37,790 nt of DNA from Lysinibacillus xylanilyticus (GTDB lineage: Bacteria > Bacillota > Bacilli > Bacillales_A > Planococcaceae): positions 1 through 37,790 of the forward strand of contig NZ_MDDN01000023.1 of the NCBI RefSeq assembly GCF_001708185.1, written 5' to 3'. Positions 8,204 through 15,232 of the stretch are shown here, one piece after another. The stretch's first letter is position 1. Each line of letters begins with the position of its first letter. Under the pieces are notes generated by a model. That model made no database searches. It worked only from the letters and a program-made list of their open reading frames with translations, and was not told the origin of the DNA. The position numbers and the translations under genes are program-made.

Positions 8204-8256
8204 ATTTCCGTTCCAAGCTACTCGCTTTCAATGGGCGAGTAGCTTGGAACGGAAAT
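8204..8256. repeat. Perfect 22-bp inverted repeat
   Basis: Bases 8204-8225 are the exact reverse complement of 8235-8256, with a 9-nt loop. The outer arm begins ATTTCCGTTCC, the same word as at the inner boundary of the MITE-like elements at 4421 and 13333. It lies between the starts of gerC and the end of the VOC gene, beyond that gene's own terminator. Confidence 0.7.
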
Positions 8257-8264
8257 CAAAAATT

Positions 8265-8291
8265 CAGAGGGGATAAAGAAAACCCCCGCTG
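8265..8291 (-). terminator. Terminator of the VOC gene
   Basis: On the minus strand CAGCGGGGG pairs with CCCCTCTG across a loop and is followed by AATTTTTG. It lies 17 bp after the VOC gene stop. Confidence 0.55.
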
Positions 8292-8307
8292 ATTAGTAGT
8301 CTAAACT

Positions 8308-8712
8308 TTAAATTCCTTTATGATTGCGAATTTCTATTATGGTTCCTTCGGGTGCTTTTAACTTACATAGTTGACCATTTTCAACCTTATAAATAATGTC
8401 ACCATTTTTGTAGATAAAATTCACATTCATATCCTTCAGTCGATCTACCTCATCACTAAGATTGTCAACCCATAAACAGAAATGGACAATGCCTTGACCA
8501 TTTGAATTGCATGCCTCAAGTTCTTCATTATATTTTCCTGTTTGGAGTTCAATATAAAAGGTTCCGAGCTTTAACCAAGTGTTAAAATGTCTATCATGGA
8601 AATTTGGGGACTCTTGTACAAGTTCAAATCCTAATACTTCCGTATAAAAATTTACAGACTCAGCATATGTATTAGTTTGTATACATATGTGATGCACGTA
8701 TTTTTCAACCAT
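8308..8712 (-). CDS. VOC (glyoxalase-like) family protein
   Basis: A 134-residue protein with the vicinal-oxygen-chelate fold: two beta-alpha-beta-beta-beta modules. The first begins VHHICIQTNTYAESVNFYTE and contains the characteristic VLGFELVQE turn. The second begins GIVHFCLWVDNLSDEVDRLK. Family members include glyoxalases, fosfomycin-resistance enzymes and dioxygenases. His7/His8, Glu61 of IELQTG and a late Glu in GTIIEIRN could bind a metal. AGGGAG precedes the ATG. Its substrate cannot be told from sequence; glyoxalase I activity itself is not indicated. Confidence 0.8.
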   Translation of the reverse strand: MVEKYVHHICIQTNTYAESVNFYTEVLGFELVQESPNFHDRHFNTWLKLGTFYIELQTGKYNEELEACNSNGQGIVHFCLWVDNLSDEVDRLKDMNVNFIYKNGDIIYKVENGQLCKLKAPEGTIIEIRNHKGI

Positions 8713-8823
8713 AAATTTAAATCTCCCTTTTATTTAAAAATTTTACGATAATCAGAATGCATATCGATTAGGCTAAGATAGCAATAAAGTGGCATACGAA
8801 TTCCATCATATTCTTATTTATCT

Positions 8824-10030
8824 TTAAAGACAACTGTATAATGCATTCCTTAGAGCCAGTTCTCTTGGTTCATTAGCCATGCCAAAGCCATGCTTATTCA
8901 TTGCGTAAGCATAACCTAACCCCTCATCTGGATCAGCAAAGCAGAATGAGCCTCCAGCTCCAGGATGTCCAAAAGAGCTCTCACTTCGACCAAATGGCAT
9001 ATCCGAAAAGTGTTTCCAAAACCCTAAAGCGTAAGCGATGTTTATACAATTTACATGGTCATAAAAACCTTCTGTTGGGGGAGTGGCGCTCTTTCTTAAT
9101 TCATTCATAGTGGAAGAATTTAATCCTAGTATTTTCGCTCCACTTGCAAATGCACCATAAATTTTTGCCATCGCTTTTACTTGTCCAACGCCATTACCTG
9201 AAGGGAATTCAATAGATAGTATAGGACGATGATTAAAATTATCATTCGCAACAAACTTTTTAGGGTCAACTAAACTTCGAGCTACTAGTGACTTAGGATT
9301 TAAAAATCCAAGTAACATTTTAGGTGGCAATTTAGTTAACCCCCTTAAGTAATTGGATAGGATGATTTATCCCTTCAATCGTTGTCATTCTATCTTTTGA
9401 GACTTCTGAAGGCAAACCAATATAAAATTCAGCATTGAGCGGTTCTGCTATTTCTTCGTTAAAAAAATCTTTTAGAGTACGTCCTTTTGGATCCGTTCTT
9501 TTAATAAGTTCAGAAATTAAAGTTCCTATAGTCCATGCATGATACCCATGAAATTTTCCGACTTCCCAATCTGGTTTACATGCAGCAAGGGAAGGTGATA
9601 GACGTGAAGTATCTAGGTCTTCTATATTTTCAATTTTAAGTTCATCGAGAGTGGATAAACCAGCTTGATGTGCAAGTAGCTGTCTAACTGTAATTTTCTC
9701 TTTACCATTCTGAGCGAATTCTGGCCAATATGTACACACGGTCTCATCATAGTTAATGTAACCTTTTGAATGAGCTAGACTTAAAGCTAATGCAGCAAAT
9801 CCTTTTGTAGCTGAAAACACTTGAACTAATGTGTCTTTCTCCCATTGTGCAGAAGTTTTTCGATCTCGATATCCGCCCCATAAATCAACGACTGGTTCGT
9901 TATTAATATACACAGAAAAGGCAGCTCCAAGTTCTCCTCGGTCTGTAAAATTCTTAATAAACTCGTCTTTCACTAATTCAAAACCCGGTGCCACAAAACC
10001 ATGAATGGGAATACTATTTTTTGTTCTCAT
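8824..10030 (-). pseudogene. Beta-lactamase-fold serine hydrolase, frameshifted
   Basis: Two minus-strand frames form one class-C beta-lactamase/EstB-type hydrolase of about 400 residues. The first half, from an ATG at 10030 (AAGGAG 8 nt upstream), carries the nucleophile motif SATK (Ser73-Lys76) and the Tyr motif YHAW (Tyr163). It stops at 9332. The second half picks up at once in another frame as LPPKMLLGFLNPKS and carries the third motif in FGHPGAGGSFCF. The shift is one extra base in a run of five C at 9340-9344; with four, the protein reads through. All catalytic motifs survive, so this may be a recent mutation, a phase-variable tract or a read error. A divergent TetR gene probably controls it. 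Confidence 0.8.
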
Positions 10031-10108
10031 ATTGTTTTCTCCTTCTGATATAATCTCCATCTCTTTACAAAAAAGAATAAATTTAATAAAATTAACTTAA
10101 CAGATAAA

Positions 10109-10132
10109 TGACTAAAAAACAATAAATAGTCA
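10109..10132. promoter_or_regulatory. Candidate TetR operator
   Basis: TGACTA and TAGTCA form a perfect inverted repeat with 12 bases between them. It is centred in the 121-bp divergent region between the serine hydrolase start and the tetR start, a usual place for a TetR operator. Confidence 0.55.
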
Positions 10133-10151
10133 AATAAAGAGGTGCGTTAGA

Positions 10152-10745
10152 ATGGCAAGAATTTCAGCTGAACAGAGAAAGCAAATACATGAAACACTTC
10201 TCAGCAAGAGTAAAGAATTATTTATTCAGTACGGGTTTTCGAAAACAAGTATTGATGACATTGTAAATGCTTGCGGAATTGCAAAAGGTTCTTTTTATTC
10301 ATATTATCCAACAAAAGAAGAATTATTTTACGCGGTGTTACGAAGGGAAGAAGAAATAAAAAATAACATCATTGCTGAGGTCATGAGTGAATCTTTACCA
10401 CCAAAGGAACTTTTAATGAGATTCTTTGACATCTCCTTTAAAGCTATTGAGGAAAATGAATTTTTCCAAAGTCTTTATCAAAGAGGAGAGTATGAGCGAA
10501 TAGTTAAGAGACTCCCGAAAGAACTTATCGATGGCCATGCCAAGGAGGATTTAGAGAGTTCATTACAGTTTGTTAAATTTCTACAAGAAAAAGGGGTTAC
10601 AGAAGAAGATCCTGAAATTTTAATTGGCCTTTTTCGAATAATGATGCTTTTACCTTTACATCGACAAGAGATTGGGGAACAAACGTTTTTAAAAACCATA
10701 AAAAAAATGATTGAATGTTTATCAAATGATTTAACTTCTTCCTAA
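10152..10745 (+). CDS. TetR/AcrR family transcriptional regulator
   Basis: A 197-residue TetR-type repressor. The N-terminal helix-turn-helix lies at about residues 10-55 and reads LFIQYGFSKTSIDDIVNACG, then IAKGSFYSYYPTKEELFYAV, a classic TetR pattern. The C-terminal part is helical and variable and would bind an unknown ligand. GAGGTG lies upstream of the ATG. It is divergent from the serine hydrolase gene, and the inverted repeat at 10109-10132 is its probable operator. It likely represses that hydrolase and itself. Confidence 0.88.
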   Translation: MARISAEQRKQIHETLLSKSKELFIQYGFSKTSIDDIVNACGIAKGSFYSYYPTKEELFYAVLRREEEIKNNIIAEVMSESLPPKELLMRFFDISFKAIEENEFFQSLYQRGEYERIVKRLPKELIDGHAKEDLESSLQFVKFLQEKGVTEEDPEILIGLFRIMMLLPLHRQEIGEQTFLKTIKKMIECLSNDLTSS

Positions 10746-10749
10746 AATC

Positions 10750-10845
10750 ATTGCATCTATGCAATAACGGCTAACTGGCCTGCATCGTGCAGGCATAAGT
10801 ACAAAGCCGATTCCTGATGCAATTATGCCGAGGCATAATTGATCA
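10750..10845. repeat. Cluster of three small palindromes
   Basis: Within 100 bp there are three hairpins: ATTGCA/TGCAAT, GCCTGCA/TGCAGGC (10778-10794) and CAATTATGC/GCATAATTG (10820-10841). The last one with its left flank (GCCGATTC) has a diverged partner at 30742-30778. This suggests an interspersed repeat, not a gene-specific terminator, although the first hairpins follow the tetR stop closely. Confidence 0.5.
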
Positions 10846-11091
10846 AGTAAAATAGTTGAATGGAAGGAACAACTAATCAAGACAAATGACCAGTGCTCAC
10901 TACTTTTTAAATAAGGTGTATCTGGTTTATTTTTCTTATTGAAGAAATTTATTGATTAAAATTTCAGTCATCATAAAAGTCTCATGAGTGATGAAGATCT
11001 GCTTAAATAATAGCAGAATAGCTTATTACCGAGGAAATAACGTGTATAAATGACACCAAAATGGATAATTTATAAATCGGAGGTGATAATT
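10846..11091. other. Intergenic stretch
   Basis: AT-rich DNA between the tetR region and the small hydrophilic protein gene. I see no gene in it, only the GGAGGTGA ribosome binding site at 11079-11086. Confidence 0.4.
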
Positions 11092-11265
11092 TTGACTAAA
11101 GAAAAGCGTAATAACCTTGAACTAGATCAAGTAGAACTTGGATCAGATTTAAGCCCAGATGATTTAGATGTACGTGAAGAAAATGATATGACAAAAGAGC
11201 AAAAGAACAATTCAAGTAAAGAAAAACAATGCAACGAAAACACTTCCTCAAGACGTAATAAATAA
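11092..11265 (+). CDS. Small hydrophilic protein
   Basis: A 57-residue, highly charged protein without hydrophobic segments. The start is the TTG at 11092, because GGAGGTGA ends 5 nt before it; the longer frame from 11050 has no ribosome binding site. The first half is acidic (LELDQVELGSDLSPDDLDV), the second is rich in Lys, Asn and Ser. It is followed by a strong terminator, so it is a monocistronic unit. Small charged proteins like this are common in spore formers, but I do not recognise its family and do not assign it to the spore. Confidence 0.6.
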   Translation: MTKEKRNNLELDQVELGSDLSPDDLDVREENDMTKEQKNNSSKEKQCNENTSSRRNK

Positions 11266-11289
11266 TAAGATAGACCGCATAAAATTTTC

Positions 11290-11320
11290 TACCACAATCT
11301 TCGGGTTGTGGTATTTTAAT
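11290..11320 (+). terminator. Rho-independent terminator
   Basis: TACCACAATC pairs with GGTTGTGGTA around a TTCG tetraloop (one G-T pair), followed by TTTTAATTT. Confidence 0.8.
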
Positions 11321-11436
11321 TTAGAAATGAAAAAAATTGACTTCAAGTACTTTGAGGATTTTCTTCATTATCTTAAGATATTGCAGTAAATATTTAAATG
11401 TGTAAAACTAAACATAATGAATTGGGGAGGTAGAAA

Positions 11437-11973
11437 ATGGGGAAGAAGCAAAAAATTATATCCATTGCAGCAATATCTGGTGGAGGAAAAACAACCATTG
11501 CTAAAGAACTCACAAAACTACTGAAGAATGCAGAGTCACTTCATTTTGATAATTATGATTTGGAAGGACCCGATGATATATGTGAATGGGTTGAGCAAGG
11601 AGCGGATTATGATGAATGGGATATAAGTCCTTTGGTAAGGGATATAAAAGAATTTCAAAAGGATGCTAATGTAGAATATATCATTTTGGACTATCCATTT
11701 TCATATCTCAATCATCAATTAAAAGGATTCATAGATACATCTTTTTATGTCGATACACCGCTAGATATTGCTCTGGCTAGAAGAATAATTAGGGATTCAA
11801 ATTCGATAACCGATGCTTTAGATGAATGTGAGCATTATTTAGATAGTGGTAGAAATGCCTATTTAGAAGCTGAAAAATCTGTAAAACCCAATTGTGATTA
11901 TATAATAGACGGTAAATTATCGCTAGAAGCTATTGTTCAGAAAATAGTTAGTTTGATAGCAGGTGAATTTTAA
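11437..11973 (+). CDS. P-loop kinase-like protein (uridine kinase-like)
   Basis: A 178-residue P-loop NTPase with the layout of small-molecule kinases in the uridine kinase/phosphoribulokinase group. It begins KIISIAAISGGGKTT; Walker A is AISGGGKT at residues 12-19, with Ala where the first Gly usually is. LHFDNYD (about 36-42) matches the substrate-binding FDxYD region, and VEYIILDYPFSYL resembles the Walker B strand. LARRIIRD is the lid-like Arg segment. GGGGAGG precedes the ATG. The substrate is unknown. The gene stands alone in an accessory setting, so a role in resistance or salvage would be a guess. Confidence 0.75.
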   Translation: MGKKQKIISIAAISGGGKTTIAKELTKLLKNAESLHFDNYDLEGPDDICEWVEQGADYDEWDISPLVRDIKEFQKDANVEYIILDYPFSYLNHQLKGFIDTSFYVDTPLDIALARRIIRDSNSITDALDECEHYLDSGRNAYLEAEKSVKPNCDYIIDGKLSLEAIVQKIVSLIAGEF

Positions 11974-12092
11974 CTAAAAAGGCTGTGGTGTTAAAAGATT
12001 GTTGTTGGAATTAAGGTTAACGATTTTACTGTCCGAGTACTCAATTGAATTGAGCCTGATGTTTTGGATTTTTTTAATTATAAAGGGGAGAG

Positions 12093-12530
12093 ATGTCCTT
12101 GAAAAATTCAAAAAATTTAATTACTTCTCTGGTGTTAATTTTGATTTTTATAGCAGGTTGTTCAGATGTAAGAAATGAAGAGCAAATGATAGAAGTTCAA
12201 ATGCGTATTGGTGATGAAAATAATTATGAAGACTTCAAAGAAATCACGGATCATGAGCAAGTTCAAAAGGTGCAAAAGATACTAGATGATATTGATTGGG
12301 AAAATGCAAAAGTAGATATGGCACGTCCTGCAGATTACATATTTTATTTTCAATTTAAAAACCCAAAAATAGAAGCAAAAGCGGTGTTATATGAACTTTG
12401 GATAAGTCCAAATAAAGATAAGGTGGAACTCGTAATAGATGCTCAAAGTAAGTATAGTCAATTAGACAAGAAGAAGTCAGGAGAACTATTTGAAATACTT
12501 ATTGGTGAAAAATTGGCTGATCTCAAATAA
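12093..12530 (+). CDS. Putative lipoprotein
   Basis: A 145-residue protein with a lipoprotein signal peptide; the predicted modified Cys is residue 23 (LIFIAGCSDV). The exported part is acidic, and the segment KVQKILDDIDWENAKVDMAR followed by ADYIFYFQF resembles YhfM-like domains of Bacillus lipoproteins. That assignment is from memory and tentative. GGGGAG lies just before the ATG. A 15-base palindrome (CTCAATT-G-AATTGAG) at 12040-12054 may be an operator. A weak hairpin (GACC/GGTC then TTTTATTTT) at 12537-12560 probably terminates it. Confidence 0.7.
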   Translation: MSLKNSKNLITSLVLILIFIAGCSDVRNEEQMIEVQMRIGDENNYEDFKEITDHEQVQKVQKILDDIDWENAKVDMARPADYIFYFQFKNPKIEAKAVLYELWISPNKDKVELVIDAQSKYSQLDKKKSGELFEILIGEKLADLK

Positions 12531-12618
12531 TTATTGGACCGAATTAAAGGTCTTTTATTTTACACTTCACAATAGCATCGGCGGTAAATTGTCCATCGTA
12601 TTACCTCAGTTTGTATTG

Positions 12619-12787
12619 TTAATAGGAGGACTTACTTCTTTCAAGTTCCTCGATTCGTTTTACTAGTTCCTTTGCTGGCCACAAATACCCATGCAACAAT
12701 AAAAGCTATCGCAATCACTGTAAAAGAAATTATGATAAGTGCAGTAATGATCAAAACAAAACCATTTAGCAGCACTGAGCGGTACAT
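12619..12787 (-). pseudogene. Small membrane protein gene, frameshifted
   Basis: From an ATG at 12787 the minus strand encodes MYRSVLLNGF and a long hydrophobic helix (ISFTVIAIAFIVAWVFVA). It then leaves frame; the next frame gives an amphipathic tail AKELVKRIEELERSKSSY and stop at 12619. Removing one base near 12668 joins them into a 55-residue one-helix protein with a cytosolic coiled tail. No good ribosome binding site is visible. It is a remnant or an error-affected small gene of unknown role. Confidence 0.45.
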
Positions 12788-12821
12788 TATTTGATACTTA
12801 ATACTTTTAATGATAGAAATC

Positions 12822-12857
12822 AGAGCTACAGATGGAAAAAAATCTGTGGCTCTTTTT
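12822..12857 (+). terminator. Rho-independent terminator
   Basis: AGAGCTACAGAT pairs with ATCTGTGGCTCT (one G-T pair), followed by TTTTT. No plus-strand gene ends immediately before it. Confidence 0.65.
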
Positions 12858-12895
12858 CGGCTTTTTAAATGTTGATTAATACAACTAATACACTT

Positions 12896-13234
12896 CTATT
12901 TCATAATACCAATGTAATCCGTTGAGGAATGTAAATAAATCGTGAACTTTCCTTTTGTATACTTTACAATCTCTCCTTCACGCTCAATCTCTCGCCAACC
13001 ATTTTTCTTAATCATCAATCTATAACTCAATGGAATACCATTATCACCACTAGCCTTTGACCAAATATAGTGTTTACCAACTTCATTTTCGCTTTCTAAT
13101 TCAGCACTTTTAGGAACAGGGAAATCATACATATCATTTAAAAAATAATAGTTTCTATCTAAATATGTAAAATAAAAGTATCCCATTCCTATTAGAAAAG
13201 CTAGCGTAATCAATGAAATTAATAATCGCTTCAC
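12896..13234 (-). CDS. Hypothetical membrane-anchored protein
   Basis: A 112-residue protein with one N-terminal membrane helix (LLISLITLAFLIGMGYFYF, about residues 4-22) and a soluble C-terminal domain that probably faces outward. The start is GTG with GAGGAGG about 7 nt upstream. The exported domain contains NGWREIEREGEIVKYTKG, reminiscent of small beta-rich domains, but I do not recognise it. It is isolated between a pseudogene and repeat element copy B. Confidence 0.6.
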   Translation of the reverse strand: MKRLLISLITLAFLIGMGYFYFTYLDRNYYFLNDMYDFPVPKSAELESENEVGKHYIWSKASGDNGIPLSYRLMIKKNGWREIEREGEIVKYTKGKFTIYLHSSTDYIGIMK

Positions 13235-13312
13235 AATTTATCCTCCTCGTATAGTTACCTTCCTTTGTTATGTCTAAGGTTGTAGCAGATAGAACTAAAG
13301 CCCAGATTTCAC

Positions 13313-13320
13313 AGATAATA
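13313..13320. repeat. Left 8-bp direct repeat of element B
   Basis: AGATAATA, identical to 13745-13752 immediately beyond the right end of the element; proposed target-site duplication. Confidence 0.85.
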
Positions 13321-13744
13321 GGATCATCACCATAACGTGTGGTTGATTTCCGTTCCGACTGGGCGCTTTGTCGTTGCTGTCGCTTCGCTTTCACACAGAT
13401 AAAACATTTGCTGACGCTACGTTACACTACGCTTTCGCACAGAGCAGAGCTTCCTGCGGGCGTCCGATGAGCCGCTTGGGCCAACAGATGTTTTTTGCGC
13501 GAAAGCGAAGCGACAGCAGCTCGATGTTTTTTGCGCGAAAGCGAAGCGACAGCAGCACGATGTTTTTTGCGCGAAAGCGAAGCGACAGCAGCACGATGTT
13601 TTTTGCGCGAAAGCGAAGCGACAGCAGCACGATGTTGGTCACGAAGGCGTTATCACAGGACGTGATGTTTTTAGCCTTTGTTCCTCTATCGCTAATCCCC
13701 AAGCAGTCGGCCAGTCTCCACTCCAATCAACTAAGTGATGAGCC
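13321..13744. mobile_element. MITE-like repeat element, copy B
   Basis: A 424-bp non-coding element. Its left end GGATCATCACCATAACGTGT and inner start GTTGATTTCCGTTCC match copy A (4398-4604) almost base for base. Its right end CAATCAACTAAGTGATGAGCC minus one base gives the inverted counterpart GGCTCATCAC. It is flanked by perfect 8-bp direct repeats. It differs from copy A by an expanded centre with four 36-bp tandem units and a reversed, diverged unit to their left. No transposase is encoded; long frames across it are repeat translations. It sits about 90 bp beyond the stop of the XRE-TPR regulator gene and does not disrupt it. Confidence 0.8.
13487..13630. repeat. Four 36-bp tandem repeats
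   Basis: Four head-to-tail units begin at 13487, 13523, 13559 and 13595. Each starts GATGTTTTTTGCGCG and ends with AGCGACAGCAGC plus two bases. They differ only at one position near the end of unit 1. Perfect identity implies recent expansion. There are no spacers, so it is not CRISPR. Each unit is 12 codons long, so plus-strand translation gives a repeated MFFARKRSDSST, judged to be by-product. Confidence 0.9.
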
Positions 13745-13752
13745 AGATAATA
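13745..13752. repeat. Right 8-bp direct repeat of element B
   Basis: AGATAATA, identical to 13313-13320. Confidence 0.85.
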
Positions 13753-13834
13753 GTGATTACCAGGTCTCTTTCAATAAGGTAAGAATTTTTGTTCTGGAAT
13801 ATTCTAAAAAGAACAAACAAGCACTTTACCGTTT

Positions 13835-15052
13835 TTATTTTGAAAAATTCTTATTTACTAGTTCAATGGTATTTTTAATAAAATCTTGGTAATGCGTTTG
13901 GGGTAGTGAATCTATTTTGCTAGCTGCTTTCTGCGCATAAAAAAGTGCTTCTTCTGCTTTCCCTAGTTGCATAAGACAGATGGCTCTATAAGAATACGCA
14001 GTGTAAAGAATACATAGTTCAAGCGGGTAACTATTGGAGCTAGGCATCTTAAACTTCTCAAATGCTTCTAAGGCTTCAGTTAGCTGTCCTTTTCCTAATA
14101 AAGCTTTTCCTTTTTCAAGAAAGTAAAAATCACTTCCAATATTCCCTTTTAATACCGTAGCAAATTTATCTAAATAACCAAGAGCTTGATCATAATCTTT
14201 TGGTATTTGATTGTAATAATGAGCTTGAAGTAACAAAGTGAAAGCCAAGGACTTATCATTTTCGCTAAAAACCGCAAACTGTTCTGACTTCTTTATAAAA
14301 TAAGCATAATCTTTTTCGTTGTCATGAAGAAGGGCTTGGAACGCTGCAATCCGGAAAATATTATCCATCTTATAATAGACCATTTTCTTCTTAGACATTG
14401 CAATTAATTGATGAAGCTTATCCTTCCCAGCTATATATTCACCTATCCCAAAAAGTAAGACCATTTCAACGTAATTCGCCTCTAATTCAATGAGCATATC
14501 AATCACTGTTGCTTTTTCATCATACTCTTTTCTTACATTCCGTAACATTTTCAGGGCATTATGATACTCACCATTTTTCGCATGGTATTCTACTACGTAT
14601 ACTTTAGCTGCCAAACTGTGACTATAAAGAGATAACCGATCATAGATTGTTACTGCCCGATCTATCAACATTTCTCCATTGTTTTGATCTGACTTCATAA
14701 CTGTCCTTCCTGAAATTTCTAATATCCTAGCAGATTCTAATGAAATGGGAAACTGTCGGTCAAAAATGTCTTGAGTCAAACTAATTATCTGTTCATCATT
14801 ATTTTTTCCAAACGCTTCCTCTATTTTATTAAACAAATTTTTTAGCTCATCAGGAGTAGGGTTTCCTAATAAATATTGAGGGTCATAGCCTAACTGGCAC
14901 GCTATAAATTTTAAACTGTCCATTGAAGGGTTTGCGCGCCCGTTTTCAATCATACTCAACATTCCTTTTGACATTTTATCACCTGCTAGTTCTACAAGTG
15001 TCATACCTTTTTCTACTCTTAATTTTTTGATTCTCTGTCCTAACTCATTCAT
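13835..15052 (-). CDS. XRE-family regulator with TPR domain
   Basis: A 405-residue regulator with an N-terminal XRE helix-turn-helix (about residues 4-60; LGQRIKKLRVEKGMTLVEL, then GMLSMIENGRANPS) and a long all-helical C-terminal region with TPR-like repeats. Clear repeats include YDQALGYLDKFA, GKGQLTEALEAFEKF and LGKAEEALFYAQKA. This layout matches RRNPP-type regulators such as PlcR, NprR and Rap/Rgg relatives, which bind small secreted peptides. No peptide gene was found next to it. It is divergent from an alpha/beta hydrolase gene, and two palindromes lie between them. It probably controls that hydrolase and itself. AAGGGA precedes the ATG. Confidence 0.85.
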   Translation of the reverse strand: MNELGQRIKKLRVEKGMTLVELAGDKMSKGMLSMIENGRANPSMDSLKFIACQLGYDPQYLLGNPTPDELKNLFNKIEEAFGKNNDEQIISLTQDIFDRQFPISLESARILEISGRTVMKSDQNNGEMLIDRAVTIYDRLSLYSHSLAAKVYVVEYHAKNGEYHNALKMLRNVRKEYDEKATVIDMLIELEANYVEMVLLFGIGEYIAGKDKLHQLIAMSKKKMVYYKMDNIFRIAAFQALLHDNEKDYAYFIKKSEQFAVFSENDKSLAFTLLLQAHYYNQIPKDYDQALGYLDKFATVLKGNIGSDFYFLEKGKALLGKGQLTEALEAFEKFKMPSSNSYPLELCILYTAYSYRAICLMQLGKAEEALFYAQKAASKIDSLPQTHYQDFIKNTIELVNKNFSK

Positions 15053-15081
15053 GTTCTAACATCCCTTGAAATTCAATTTGC

Positions 15082-15102
15082 AAGTTCAATTATATTAAAC
15101 TT
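15082..15102. promoter_or_regulatory. Operator-like palindrome, imperfect
   Basis: The left arm AAGTTCAATT is identical to the perfect site at 15137-15157; the right arm (TATTAAACTT) has two mismatches to perfect symmetry. It is probably a second, weaker site for the divergent XRE-TPR regulator, close to that gene's own start. Confidence 0.6.
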
Positions 15103-15136
15103 CAGCTTGAAAAGACAATTATTACATGTTACCATT

Positions 15137-15157
15137 AAGTTCAATTTAATTGAACTT
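15137..15157. promoter_or_regulatory. Operator-like perfect palindrome
   Basis: Two perfect 10-base arms (AAGTTCAATT and AATTGAACTT) surround one central T. It lies in the divergent region between the XRE-TPR gene and the alpha/beta hydrolase gene, 76 bp before the hydrolase start. It is the probable main binding site of the regulator. Confidence 0.7.
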
Positions 15158-15232
15158 CTTTGACTTAGAAATTACAAAAGTAGGATAGAAGTGGGTTTTT
15201 ATAAAATCAAAATGGAAATTGAGGGACTACAT

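Noticed and set aside
13487..13630. Possible CRISPR array
   Set aside because: Units are directly adjacent without spacers and no cas gene is present.
13368..13892. Long plus-strand frame with repeated MFFARKRSDSST
   Set aside because: It is the translation of the 36-bp tandem units and element flanks; it has no ribosome binding site. The opposite strand is open for the same reason.
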